Notes: a model not told the origin generated them from the sequence alone. Positions 43,100-58,390 are shown, counted from the first letter of the stretch. The stretch is 64,000 nt of DNA from Streptomyces sp. TN58 (GCF_001941845.1 NZ_CP018870.1:3219501-3283500), one strand, 5' to 3'. Made by a program: numbers and translations.

Positions 43100-43558
43100 A
43101 TGAAGATCAATGTGCGACCGGCTGTCGGATCGGACCTCTCATCCCTGCTGGAGCTCTACGGCGAGCTGAATCCCGACGATGCGCCGCTACCTCAAGAGAG
43201 GGCCGACGCCATATGGGCGGCCATCTCCAACCAGCAGGGACGAACCGTGCTCGTGGCCGATACCGACGGCGCCGTGGCCGGCACCGCAGACTGCCTGGTC
43301 CTTCCGAACCTCACCCGTGGCGGTCGTGCCGTCCTCTTCGTGGAGAACGTCGTTGTCGCCGAGGCCTTCCAGCGGCGGGGCGTCGGTCGCCACCTGATGG
43401 ATGCTGTCGTACAGGTCGGCGAGGCGGCAGGCTGCTACAAGGTGCAGTTGCTGGCAGCCGATGACGAATACGTCCACCGCTTCTACGAGTCGTGCGGCTT
43501 CCTGGCGCGTGCGGAAGGGTTCCGTCGCTACATCGAGCGACCTGACTCGACGGCCTGA
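43100..43558 (+). CDS. GNAT family N-acetyltransferase
   Basis: 152-aa acetyl-CoA-dependent N-acyltransferase. The acetyl-CoA loop is FQRRGVGRHLMD (about 92-103) and the C-terminal strand/helix YESCGFLARAEGFRRYI is typical. The acceptor is unknown; relatives modify antibiotics, polyamines or proteins. It is the only gene between two nearly identical inverted repeats (copies C and D), and its start codon follows the last decayed tail unit directly, so transcription probably begins in or near the repeat. No clear ribosome site precedes ATG 43100. Confidence 0.9.
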   Translation: MKINVRPAVGSDLSSLLELYGELNPDDAPLPQERADAIWAAISNQQGRTVLVADTDGAVAGTADCLVLPNLTRGGRAVLFVENVVVAEAFQRRGVGRHLMDAVVQVGEAAGCYKVQLLAADDEYVHRFYESCGFLARAEGFRRYIERPDSTA

Positions 43559-43849
43559 CCCCATCCGGGAGAGCAGAAGCTTCAGATGACCGCTGGAGCG
43601 ATGCCAATCCATGTCTGGGCGGGCGGACGCCCCGAGGACTCTGCAACTTGCCCTGTTTGCACCACTATAGGCATGCAGGTGAGATCGCAGACAGGCCCAG
43701 ACAGGGGTTGAGTTCGGCTGAGCCGAGTGATCAGCCTCCCGCCCCTTCAATGCGCCCCTCTGTCGTCAGGCACGAGGGCCGGCCGCCGTCAACGAGGAGC
43801 ACAGAAGCCTTTCTGCGGCCCATGACCCCGGACGGATCGCAGACGCGTG
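43559..43849. other. gene-free interval between the GNAT gene and copy D
   Basis: About 290 bp of lower GC content than the surroundings. I find no ORF with translation signals and no tRNA-like fold. It could hold remains of an earlier cargo gene or a promoter for leftward transcription. Confidence 0.4.
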
Positions 43850-44283
43850 ATCGAGGAACGCGTAACGAACGATGGCGGCCTATGTTCAGCCCACGGGGCT
43901 CGCGGACGCGTGATGGAGAAGCGCGTAGCGATCTGGGGCGGCCTATGCCCAGCCACAGGGGCTGGCAGACGCCGTCAGGCAGAAGCGCGTAGCGATCGAT
44001 GGCGGGCCTATGTCCAGCCCAAGAGACGGGGGGACGCCGTCGGGCAGGAGCGCGTAGCGATCTGGGGCGCTCCTGGATCCGGGCGCGCGGCGCCGACCTC
44101 CCCGAGGGATGTCTCGATGGCCGGCCCGTTCCTCTGGGGGCTTCCCGGCAGTCTTTCGGATTTCCGTGGCGGGACGGTCGGTCAAGGGGGGCCGAAGGCC
44201 CTCACGAAGTGACGCGACCAACGGGAGCGCCCTTGACGGGCCGGCCCGACGCGGAGAGACGATGGGACTGACGGGAAACCCCC
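43850..44283 (-). repeat. composite repeat copy D (inverted relative to C)
   Basis: Head 44136-44283: GGGGGCTTCCCGGCAGTC (44136-44153) pairs with GACTGACGGGAAACCCCC (44266-44283); inner stem TCAC/GTGA at 44202-44212. Minus-strand tail units start at 44061, 43996, 43932 and 43869 (periods 65, 64, 63, like copy C). Reverse-complemented, it matches copy C with only scattered differences over more than 400 bp. The outer flank to about 44455 also mirrors 42345-42503. 44284-44507 has no gene. Confidence 0.93.
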
Positions 44284-44507
44284 AGAACCTCACCGACACC
44301 ACCCGGGGTGGCTCCCGCTCCCCGAAGCCACCCCCACCCCACCCCGAACCCGTACCGGCAGATCCGCCCCCCGAAGCCACCCCCGCGCCTCCTGACCCCG
44401 CCCCTGCGGGACCCCGCCCCCGAAGCCGCCTCCGCGCCTCTCGAAGCCCCGCCCCGCCCCCGGCAGGGCCCCCTCCCCGGAGGGGGGGTCCTGCCCCGGA
44501 GCTCCCG

Positions 44508-44864
44508 TCAGCAGACCCGGCCCGGGCCCGCCTGGGCCGTCGCGCGTAGGAGGTCGCGCAGGAGGTCGAAGTCGACCTTGGCGGGGTTGCGGAAGCGGAG
44601 GCAGGACTTGCCCATGTCGTGGCCTGCCAGGCGGTCCGCCAAGGCGTCCCGGATGTCCGTGCGCATCAGGTAGAAGGAGATGTACTGCTTCTGGTTCGCC
44701 CAGGCGATCTCCGCCTCCGTCCCGCCGGGACGGACGTAGACCGGCATCCCGTAGGCGATGCCCTCCTCGAAGCCGGGCAGTTCCGCCACGCACAGTTCGC
44801 GCAGGCGGGCGAGGGCGGGGCGCCGGTCCTCGGGGGCGGCTTCCAGATAGGCGGTGACGTCCAT
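44508..44864 (-). CDS. DUF1801-family protein
   Basis: 118 aa. Typical start MDVTAYLEAAPEDRRPAL, then PGFEEGIAYGMPVYV, QKQYISFYLMR and KSCLRFRNPAKVDFDLL, matching small YdhG/DUF1801 proteins with a two-domain alpha/beta fold related to iron-chaperone frataxin-like shapes. Biochemical role not established. ATG 44864 overlaps the stop of the EamA gene (TGATG), so it is translated from the same message. Confidence 0.85.
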   Translation of the reverse strand: MDVTAYLEAAPEDRRPALARLRELCVAELPGFEEGIAYGMPVYVRPGGTEAEIAWANQKQYISFYLMRTDIRDALADRLAGHDMGKSCLRFRNPAKVDFDLLRDLLRATAQAGPGRVC

Positions 44865-45799
44865 CAGGCGGGCTGCTTTCCGATCTGGGAGCGGACCGCG
44901 CCCATGCTGGCCGCGATCACGAGGGCGATGGCCACGGCGTCCAGCGCCGACAGGGCCTGACTCAGGACGAGGAAGCCGGCGGTGGCGGCGATGGCCGGCT
45001 CCAGGCTCATCAGGATGGCGAAGGTCGGGGCGGGCATCCGCCGCAGTGCGAGCAGTTCGAGGGTGTAGGGCAGTACGGAGGACAGTACGGCCACGCCGAC
45101 GCCCAGCGCGATGGTGCTGGGGACGAGCAGGTCCGAGCCGGCTTCGAGGACGCCCAGCGGCAGCGAGAGGACTGCGGCGGCCGCCATCGCCAGGGCCAGG
45201 CCGTCGGCCTGCGGGAAGCGGCGGCCGGTGCGCGCGCTGAAGACGATGTACGCCGCCCACATCGCGCCCGCGCCGAGGGCGTAGGCGGCGCCCAGCGGGT
45301 CGAGGGAGCCGAAGCCGAGGCCGCCCCCGCCGTGCCCGGACAGCAGGGCCACGCCGGCGAGGGCGAGGCCGGCCCAGAGGAAGTTCACCAGCCGCCGTGA
45401 GACGACGACGGAGAGGGCGAGCGGCCCGAGGACCTCCAGGGTGACCGCCGGGCCGAGCGGAATCCGGTCGATGGCCTGGTAGAAGAGGCCGTTCATGCCG
45501 GCCATCGCCACGCCGAACGCGACGACCGTGCCCCAGTCGGAGCGCGTGTACCCGCGCACCTTCGGCCTGCACAGGAGCAGCAGCACGATCGCGGCCGCCG
45601 CGAGGCGCAGGGTGACCACGCCCGCCGCGCCCGCCCTGGGCATGATCATGACCGCGAGGGCGGCTCCGAACTGGACCGAGACGCCTGCCGAGATCACCAG
45701 TGCGACCGGTCCGAAGCGGGACCGGGCCCCCTCGGTGGAGGGGGTGGTGGAGGGTGCGGCGGCGGGGCTGGTCGTCGGGGACGCGGTAGGTGCGGGCAT
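44864..45799 (-). CDS. EamA-family exporter (RhtA-like)
   Basis: 311-aa inner-membrane drug/metabolite transporter with about ten hydrophobic helices in two EamA repeats (about 30-150 and 170-300). The second repeat ends MPAPTFAILMSLEPAIAATA, the hallmark of the RhtA threonine/homoserine exporter branch. Exports amino acids or small metabolites. ATG 45799. Upstream lies the FAD oxidoreductase gene, 57 bp away and in the same direction; downstream a DUF1801 gene overlaps. Confidence 0.9.
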   Translation of the reverse strand: MPAPTASPTTSPAAAPSTTPSTEGARSRFGPVALVISAGVSVQFGAALAVMIMPRAGAAGVVTLRLAAAAIVLLLLCRPKVRGYTRSDWGTVVAFGVAMAGMNGLFYQAIDRIPLGPAVTLEVLGPLALSVVVSRRLVNFLWAGLALAGVALLSGHGGGGLGFGSLDPLGAAYALGAGAMWAAYIVFSARTGRRFPQADGLALAMAAAAVLSLPLGVLEAGSDLLVPSTIALGVGVAVLSSVLPYTLELLALRRMPAPTFAILMSLEPAIAATAGFLVLSQALSALDAVAIALVIAASMGAVRSQIGKQPA

Positions 45800-45856
45800 G
45801 CGTCCACCCTAAGCCCCGGTAAGGAGTGTTGCTGCTTCTGTTGCCTTACATCTTCG

Positions 45857-49922
<4,066 letters not shown>

Positions 49923-49977
49923 CCGTCCTCCGCCCGACCTCTGCCGAGCCGCTTGCAGAACCTCCTGCGGAGCTTTT

Positions 49978-50016
49978 GTGCAGAGCGCCTGTGCAGAGCG
50001 CCTGTGCAGAGTCCCT
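49978..50016. repeat. three tandem 13-bp repeats
   Basis: GTGCAGAGCGCCT occurs twice exactly (49978-49990, 49991-50003) and once with two changes (50004-50016), just downstream of serC and before its terminator. Function unknown. Confidence 0.8.
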
Positions 50017-50018
50017 TT

Positions 50019-50057
50019 CCGAAGCCCCCGGCGACTCGTCGTCACCGGGGGCTTCGG
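50019..50057 (+). terminator. hairpin terminator of serC
   Basis: 13-bp stem, CCGAAGCCCCCGG (50019-50031) with its complement 50045-50057, loop 13 nt, about 100 bp after the serC stop. The rest of 49923-50216 has no gene. Confidence 0.8.
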
Positions 50058-50216
50058 CCTTCGCGCGTACGGATTCCGCTCCGCGGGCCGTTGCGCGGGA
50101 GCCGCCGGCGGCACACCGGGATCGGTGCCGTCGTGTTCGCACACCTCACGGGTGGGGCCCGGCCCGGCACGCGATACCTTCAGGAGTTGCGTTGGGCGAT
50201 TCTTGGAGGCAGCGGC

Positions 50217-53200
50217 GTGAGCGTGCGAGTGACGGCGGCCCAGAGCGGCGTGGACCCCTTCGGCACGGCCCGGCTGCGGCGCGGCGTGCTCGATGCCTGG
50301 GGTGCCGGACCGGCCCGGTTCCGCGAGGACGCCAACGCCGAGGAGGACCTTGCCCTCGGCGGCTACCGGGACCGGCTCGTCGTCGAGCTGGCCCAGAACG
50401 CCGCCGACGCCGCGGCCCGCGCCAAGGTGCCCGGCCGGCTGCGGCTCACCCTCCACGAGGGCGAAGACGGCCCCGCACTGCTGGCCGTCGCCAACACCGG
50501 CGCCCCGCTGGACGCGACGGGCGTGGAGTCCCTGAGCACCCTGCGGGCCTCAGCCAAGCGGGAGCCCGCCGCGGAGAGCGTCGGCCGGTTCGGCGTCGGC
50601 TTCGCCGCCGTCCTCGCCGTCTGCGACGAACCCGCGGTGCTCGGCCGCCACGGCGGCGTCCGCTGGTCCCTCGCCGAGGCCCGCGAGCTGGCCCGCGAGG
50701 CCGCCGTGGGCAGCCCCGGCCTCGGCGACGAACTGCGCCGCCGCGACGGGCACGTGCCGCTGCTCCGGCTGCCCCTGCCCGCCGAGGGCACCGCGCCCGA
50801 GGGCTACGACACCGTCGTGGTCCTCCCACTGCGTGACGCCGCCGCCGAGGACCTCGTGGAGCGGCTGCTCGCCGGCATCGACGACGCCCTCCTGCTGACC
50901 CTGCCCGGGCTGTGCGAGGTCGTCGTGGAGACCCCCGCCGGCTCGCGCACGCTGGCCCGCCGCGACGAGGGCGCGTACACCGTCGTCGAGGACACCGCCG
51001 GCTCCGCCACGCACGCCACCCGCTGGCGCACCGTCCGCCACGGCGGTGCCATCGAGCGGGCGCTGCTCGCCGACCGGCCCGTGGAGGAACGGCTGCGGCC
51101 CTCCTGGACGGTGTCGTGGGCGGTGCCCGTCGACGCCGACGGCGCCCCGCTGCGCCCGACGACCGCGCCCGTGGTGCACGCGCCGACGCCGACCGACGAG
51201 CCGCTGGGCATCCCGGCGCTGCTCATCGCGACGCTGCCGCTGGACACCAGCCGCCGCCATCCCGCGCCGGGGCCGCTGACCGACTTCCTGGTGGAGCGCG
51301 CGGCCGACGCGTACGCCGAACTCCTCGGCTCCTGGGACCCGGTGAGCACCGGGCTGGTGGACCTGGTCCCCGGCCCGCTCGGCAAGGGCGAGCTGGACGG
51401 GGCGCTGCGCGCCGCCGTGCTGCGGCGGCTGCCGCGTACGGCGTTCCTCGCGCCGGCCGCGCCGCCCGAGCACGCGGAGGAGCGCAGCGCCCTGCGCCCC
51501 TTCGAGGCGGAGGTGGTGGAGGGCGCGGGCGCCGACACCGTACGGGTCCTGGCGGAGGTCCTGCCGACGCTGCTGCCGGCGGGCCTGGAGCGGCGCGCCG
51601 AGCTGCGCACCCTGGGTGTGGGCCGGCTGCCGCTGGGCGACGCCATCGAGCGGATCGCGGGCATCGAGCGGACGCCCGAGTGGTGGTACCGGCTCTACGA
51701 CAGCCTCGCCGGGGTGGACCCGGACCGGCTGTCGGGGCTGCCCGTGCCGCTGGCCGACGGTCGTACGACCATCGGGCCGCGCCATGTCCTGCTGCCGTAC
51801 GCGGACACGCCCGCGGACCTGGCCCGGCTGGGGCTGAAGGTCGCCCACCCGGAGGCGGCGCACCCGCTGCTGGAGAAGCTCGGCTCGCTCCCGGCGACGG
51901 CGCGCGCGGTTCTGACGACCCCGCAGGTGCGGGCGGCGGTGGCGGCGTCGCTGGACGCCGGGGAGATCTGGGACGAGGACGCCGACACCTTGGACGCGGA
52001 CGAGCTGGCCGAGGTGGTCCTCGGGCTGGTCCGTGACGCGGAGCTGGCGCCCGGGGACGAGCCGTGGCTGGGGGCGCTGGCACTGCCCGACGAGGACGGA
52101 GAGCTGACCCCTGCGGGCGAACTGCTGCTGCCGGGCTCGCCGTTGGCGTCCGTGATCCGCGAGGACGAGGTCCCGTACGTGGATGCCGAGCTGGCGGAGC
52201 GGTGGGGCGAGGGGCCGCTGACGGCGTGCGGGGTGCTGGCGTCCTTCCAGCTGGTGCGCGCGACCGACGTGGTCCTGGATCCGGACGAACTGGAGCCTCG
52301 GGAGGGCGACTTCGCGGAGCCGGACGACGCGGGGCTGCTGGACGCGGTGGACGTGTGGTGCGAGGACGTACTGGACCAGCTGCCGGACCTGCCCGTTCCG
52401 CCGGTGGCGACGGAGCTGGTCGCCGTACGCGACCTGGACCTCGTCGACGACGACTGCTGGCCGCAGGCCCTGGCCATGCTGGCGCAGCCGCCGCTGCGGG
52501 ACGCGCTGACCCAGCCGGTGCGGATCCTGCTGCCGGACGGCACGACGCAGTCGGTGCGTCCGTACACGGCGTGGTGGCTGCGCGACCACCCGGTGCTGGA
52601 CGGCCGCCGGCCTGCGGGGCTGCGGGCGGCGGGCGGCGACCCGCTGCTGGAGGGCCTGTACACCTCGGCGGACGCGACCGGTTTCGAGGACGAGCAGGTG
52701 CTGCGGGCGCTGGGGGTACGGACGTCCGTGGCGGCCCTGCTGGACGAGCCGGGGGGCGCGGCGGAGCTGCTGGGCCGGCTCGCGGACCCGGACCGTGAGG
52801 TGACGGACCGGCAGCTGCACGGCCTGTACGGGGCGCTGGCCGATCTGGATCCGGAGCAGGTGACGCTGCCGGACGAGCTGCGGGCGGTGGTGGACGGCGA
52901 GGTGCGGGTGGTGGACGCGGCGGACGCGGTGATCGCGGACGCCCCGGACCTGTTGCCGCTGGCGGCGGGCCTGCCGCTGCTGCCGGTGTCCCCGTCGCGG
53001 GCGGCCGACCTGGCGGAGCTGCTGCAGGTGCGCCGGCTGTCGGACGAGGTCCCGGCGGAGGTGACCACGCCGGGCGAGGAGCACGAGGTCCCGGAGTCGG
53101 TGCGGATCCTGCTGGGTCCGGCGACGCCGGCGACGTACGTGGAGCACGAGGAGCTGGTGGCGGGCGGCACCGAGCTGGACTGGCGGCGCACGCCCGACGG

Positions 53201-53345
53201 CACCCTCCACGCGTCCACCCTGGAGGGTGTGGCGGCGGGCCTGGCCTGGTCGGCGGGCCAGTGGCCGCGCCGCTTCGAGGTGGCTGCCCTGCTGGAGGAC
53301 CCGTCGCGCACGGCGGAACTGGCCCGGGACCGCTGGTTCGACTAG
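50217..53345 (+). CDS. large protein with sacsin/Hsp90-type N-terminal ATPase fold
   Basis: 1042 aa from GTG 50217, which has GGAGG 7 bp upstream; the longer frame is not supported. The N-terminal 200 residues carry a GHKL-like ATP site: ELAQNAADAAAR (N box, Asn about 59), VANTGAPLDATGVESL (G1) and SVGRFGVGFAAVLAVCD (G2). This is the sacsin N-terminal/Hsp90-like domain. The remaining 800 residues are acidic, Leu-rich and have no recognised domain. Probably a chaperone-like or nucleic-acid-linked ATPase. Its TAG stop is also the first bases of a repeat element. Confidence 0.85.
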   Translation: MSVRVTAAQSGVDPFGTARLRRGVLDAWGAGPARFREDANAEEDLALGGYRDRLVVELAQNAADAAARAKVPGRLRLTLHEGEDGPALLAVANTGAPLDATGVESLSTLRASAKREPAAESVGRFGVGFAAVLAVCDEPAVLGRHGGVRWSLAEARELAREAAVGSPGLGDELRRRDGHVPLLRLPLPAEGTAPEGYDTVVVLPLRDAAAEDLVERLLAGIDDALLLTLPGLCEVVVETPAGSRTLARRDEGAYTVVEDTAGSATHATRWRTVRHGGAIERALLADRPVEERLRPSWTVSWAVPVDADGAPLRPTTAPVVHAPTPTDEPLGIPALLIATLPLDTSRRHPAPGPLTDFLVERAADAYAELLGSWDPVSTGLVDLVPGPLGKGELDGALRAAVLRRLPRTAFLAPAAPPEHAEERSALRPFEAEVVEGAGADTVRVLAEVLPTLLPAGLERRAELRTLGVGRLPLGDAIERIAGIERTPEWWYRLYDSLAGVDPDRLSGLPVPLADGRTTIGPRHVLLPYADTPADLARLGLKVAHPEAAHPLLEKLGSLPATARAVLTTPQVRAAVAASLDAGEIWDEDADTLDADELAEVVLGLVRDAELAPGDEPWLGALALPDEDGELTPAGELLLPGSPLASVIREDEVPYVDAELAERWGEGPLTACGVLASFQLVRATDVVLDPDELEPREGDFAEPDDAGLLDAVDVWCEDVLDQLPDLPVPPVATELVAVRDLDLVDDDCWPQALAMLAQPPLRDALTQPVRILLPDGTTQSVRPYTAWWLRDHPVLDGRRPAGLRAAGGDPLLEGLYTSADATGFEDEQVLRALGVRTSVAALLDEPGGAAELLGRLADPDREVTDRQLHGLYGALADLDPEQVTLPDELRAVVDGEVRVVDAADAVIADAPDLLPLAAGLPLLPVSPSRAADLAELLQVRRLSDEVPAEVTTPGEEHEVPESVRILLGPATPATYVEHEELVAGGTELDWRRTPDGTLHASTLEGVAAGLAWSAGQWPRRFEVAALLEDPSRTAELARDRWFD

Positions 53346-53520
53346 GGCGTGTTGCGAAAGTCTCGTCTGGCTCGCGGCGCCTGGCACGGCACCTCGCCGC
53401 GTTGTCGGGATCGCCCGCGTACGACCGGTACGCGGGCGACCCTCCGCCTTGCGAGGCACCGCACCAGACACCGCGAGCACCGCCCTGCGGGCGGACGACG
53501 CCACTTTCGCAACCCGCCCC
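53345..53520. repeat. 176-bp palindromic MITE-like element
   Basis: Terminal inverted repeats GGGCGTGTTGCGAAAGT (53345-53361) and ACTTTCGCAACCCGCCC (53503-53519). A perfect 12-bp inner stem, TCGCCCGCGTAC paired with GTACGCGGGCGA, lies near 53410-53440. No ORF of its own. The left end adjoins the TAG stop of the upstream gene. A 26-bp solo end in inverted orientation is at 58001-58026. Confidence 0.85.
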
Positions 53521-53532
53521 AGGGGTGTCCGT

Positions 53533-54315
53533 TTACGGGGTGGCCGCGAACGGCAGCAGGTCGGGGCGTTTGGCGGTGCGGCCGTCGCCGGAGGAGCGGC
53601 CGCGCAGGCGGCGGCCGAGCCAGGGGCCGAGGAACGCGGCGGCCCAGCGCAGTTCGGCCGCGACGGCCGCCCCCCGGGTGGGGGCGGTCCGCGGCGGCAG
53701 CGGGTGCGTCCAGGTGTCGTCGCTGCCGGGGAGGCCGACGGCGTGGGCGAGGGCGGCGGCGATGCGTTCGTGGCCGACGGAGCTGGCGTGCAGCCGGTCC
53801 GTGGTCCACATCCGCGGGTCCGCGACGGCCTGCGGCAGTGCGGTCTCGGCGACGTACACCCCGTGCCGGGCGGCCGCGGCGCGGACGAGGGCGTTGAGTT
53901 CGAGCAGGCGGGGGGCGAGGGGCCGGGCCACGGGCGCGATCCGGCCGATGTCGGGGAAGGTCACGGTCGCCACGTGCGTCCCGGCGGCCGTGAGCGCGGC
54001 GAACATCTCCTCCAGGTGCCCGGCGACCTCCGCCGCGTCGAACCGGGGCCGCAGTACGTCGTTGACGCCGGCGACGACGGTGGCGATGTCGGGGCGCAGG
54101 GCCAGTGCGGGTGCGAGCTGTTCGGCGCGGACCTGGCCGGCGAGGCGTCCCCGGACGGCGAGGTTGGCGTAGAGCAGGCCGGGGCGGGCGGCTTCCAGGT
54201 GTCCGGCGAAGCGGTCGGCGAAGCCGCGCAGGCCGGTGGTGTCGTCGCCGTCGCCGAGGCCTTCGGTCTGGCTGTCGCCGAGGGCGACGTAGCGCCGGTA
54301 GTCACTGCTCGGCAC
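53533..54315 (-). CDS. SGNH/GDSL hydrolase
   Basis: 260-aa esterase/lipase of the SGNH fold. Block I VALGDSQTEG (Ser about 15), block III GVNDVLRP (about 83) and block V DRLHASSVGH (Asp/His about 170). No signal peptide, so it acts in the cytoplasm. Start GTG 54315 lies 14 bp inside the PadR gene, giving a coupled pair; an alternative is an internal start. The C-terminal 60 residues are basic and Pro/Gly-rich. Confidence 0.88.
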   Translation of the reverse strand: MPSSDYRRYVALGDSQTEGLGDGDDTTGLRGFADRFAGHLEAARPGLLYANLAVRGRLAGQVRAEQLAPALALRPDIATVVAGVNDVLRPRFDAAEVAGHLEEMFAALTAAGTHVATVTFPDIGRIAPVARPLAPRLLELNALVRAAAARHGVYVAETALPQAVADPRMWTTDRLHASSVGHERIAAALAHAVGLPGSDDTWTHPLPPRTAPTRGAAVAAELRWAAAFLGPWLGRRLRGRSSGDGRTAKRPDLLPFAATP

Positions 54316-54871
54316 GGTGGGTCCGCCTTTCTCGCAGGACGGCCGCGCTACGGCGGCACCAGTCGCGGTGGCCCTCCTCGAAGGCGATGCCGCGCAGGCA
54401 GGTGAGATATCCGCCGATCGCGTCGCCGCGGAGCAGGAACTCCTTTTCGTCGAGGTCGCCGCGCATCTTGCGCAGCACCCGGCCGAGGAGGTCGATCTTG
54501 GCGTCCGCGGCGGCCGCGCGCTCTTCGAGCTGTGCGATCACGGGCGCGGTGCCGATCCGGTCGGCGGTCTGGACCTTGACGAGCAGGTCGTCGCGGATGA
54601 CGGAGGGCTTGACGGCCGCCGCCGCGAACGCCTCCAGTTCGGCGCGGCCGGCGGCGGTGACCTGGAAGAGGCGTTTGTTGGGGCGGGCCTCCTGGACCAC
54701 CTGTCGGCCCTCGACGAGGCCTTCCCTCTCCAGCCTGGCGAGCTCGGTGTAGAGCTGCTGGGGGGAGGCGTGCCAGAAGTTCGCGACGCCGATGTCGAAC
54801 GACTTCGCCAGTTCGTAGCCGCTGAACTCGCCGTCCAGCAGCGCCGCCAGTACGGCATGTCGCAAGGCCAT
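54302..54871 (-). CDS. PadR family transcriptional regulator
   Basis: 189 aa. N-terminal winged helix about 1-80 (LRHAVLAALLDGEFSGYELA, then PQQLYTELARLEREGLV), C-terminal Vir-type helical domain for dimerisation. ATG 54871 has AAGGGG upstream. Divergent from the NTF2-like gene with an 11-bp inverted repeat between them, its likely operator. The upstream frame to 54919 is discarded since it runs through the operator. Confidence 0.92.
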   Translation of the reverse strand: MALRHAVLAALLDGEFSGYELAKSFDIGVANFWHASPQQLYTELARLEREGLVEGRQVVQEARPNKRLFQVTAAGRAELEAFAAAAVKPSVIRDDLLVKVQTADRIGTAPVIAQLEERAAAADAKIDLLGRVLRKMRGDLDEKEFLLRGDAIGGYLTCLRGIAFEEGHRDWCRRSAAVLRERRTHRAEQ

Positions 54872-54909
54872 CGCGGCTGCCCCTTCCCTTTTCCTCGTAC
54901 TCCCCCGCA

Positions 54910-54949
54910 TGATACTCAAGAAAGCGACTAGTCAATTCCTTGAGTATCA
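54910..54949. promoter_or_regulatory. PadR operator (11-bp inverted repeat)
   Basis: TGATACTCAAG (54910-54920) and its exact complement CTTGAGTATCA (54939-54949) are separated by 18 bp. The region lies between the divergent padR and NTF2-like genes; the right arm touches the ribosome site GGAGGGG of the latter. Confidence 0.8.
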
Positions 54950-54958
54950 GGAGGGGCC

Positions 54959-55384
54959 GTGGAGTCCGTGACGGAGACCGCCGAACGCTTCCGTGCCGCC
55001 GTGGAGAAGCGTGACCTGGCGGCGCTGGAGGACCTGTTCACCGAGGACATCAGGCTGTACAGCCCGGTGAAGTTCCGCCCCTTCGAGGGCAGGCCGATGG
55101 TGCTGGGCCTCTTCGGGGTCCTGCTGCGCGTCTTCGAGGACCTGCGCTACGTCGGCGGTTTCGACGGCGCGGCCGAGACCGGCGCGGACGGCACCGAGGC
55201 CCCCGCGTCGGTCCTGCCCTTCCGGGCCACGGTGGACGGCAAGGAGATCCACGGCATCGACATGCTGCACTTCGACGACGCCGGCCGGATCAAGGAGTTC
55301 ACCGTGATGGTCCGCCCCCAGTCCGCGGTCCACACCCTGGGCCAGGCCGTACTGACCGGCCTCCAGTCGGACGGCCTGGCCTGA
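54959..55384 (+). CDS. NTF2-like/SnoaL-type protein
   Basis: 141 aa from GTG 54959, preceded by AGGAGGGG. Cone-shaped NTF2 fold pattern: helix AERFRAAVEKRDLAALEDLF, then strands YSPVKFRPFEGR, and the end HIDMLHFDDAGRIKEFTVM (with GIDM). Such proteins bind small hydrophobic ligands or act as isomerases/dehydratases. It is the probable target of the divergent PadR regulator, a common one-regulator/one-effector layout. Confidence 0.85.
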   Translation: MESVTETAERFRAAVEKRDLAALEDLFTEDIRLYSPVKFRPFEGRPMVLGLFGVLLRVFEDLRYVGGFDGAAETGADGTEAPASVLPFRATVDGKEIHGIDMLHFDDAGRIKEFTVMVRPQSAVHTLGQAVLTGLQSDGLA

Positions 55385-55410
55385 GCGCACCCCCACGAGG
55401 ACCCGGCCGG

Positions 55411-57876
<2,466 letters not shown>

Positions 57877-57989
57877 GGTTTCGACGGTAAGCGGGGTTCG
57901 AACGCTTCACCCGCCGAAAAGACCGAAGATACGACCTGGGGATGACCCGAATCGTCCGCTGGTCTCGGCCCGATAGGAGCGGCCCTGAC

Positions 57990-58028
57990 CCGCCGGACAG
58001 CCAGACGAGACTTTCGCAACCCGCCCTA
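57990..58028. repeat. solo end of the 176-bp element
   Basis: 58001-58026 matches the left 26 bp of the element at 53345 in inverted orientation, with one difference. It contains ACTTTCGCAACCCGCCC. The last bases overlap the TAG stop of the DUF2530 gene (58026-58028, minus strand), the same geometry as at 53345. Confidence 0.75.
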
Positions 58029-58310
58029 GCGGGCGCCCGGCTCCTGCCCGGCCTGGGCAGCGGCAGCCGCCGCGTGGCGTTGCAGTGCCGCCTCTCGGCC
58101 GCGGACGTACCAGATGCCGATCAGTCCGAGGAAGCCGCCGGCCGCGCAGGTCCACACCCACCACAGCTGGCCCCGGTCGGCGAACCAGCCGTAGAACGGC
58201 AGCTGGACCACGAAGAGGGCGAACCACAGGATCGTGCCGCCCGTGACCGTGGCGACGACGGGGCCCTCAAGGGGCTCGGGCGCCTCGTGCTTCGCAATCC
58301 ATTTCGCCAT
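58026..58310 (-). CDS. DUF2530 small membrane protein
   Basis: 94 aa with two hydrophobic helices (about 22-43, VTGGTILWFALFVVQLPFY, and about 49-70, LWWVWTCAAGGFLGLIGIWY). Matches the DUF2530 actinobacterial family; function unknown. ATG 58310. The stop codon is provided at the end of a repeat element. Confidence 0.85.
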   Translation of the reverse strand: MAKWIAKHEAPEPLEGPVVATVTGGTILWFALFVVQLPFYGWFADRGQLWWVWTCAAGGFLGLIGIWYVRGREAALQRHAAAAAAQAGQEPGAR

Positions 58311-58390
58311 GTCGCAAGTTTAAGCGGGAGCCTGCGACGCCCCGCGCACGCACGGTCTACGCGCGGAGATGGACGGCCCTTCCCTGGTGT

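Noticed and set aside
50550..53504. 984-codon minus-strand frame opposite the sacsin-like gene
   Set aside because: Gln/Arg-rich shadow frame without domains; the plus frame has a good ribosome site and an ATPase motif.
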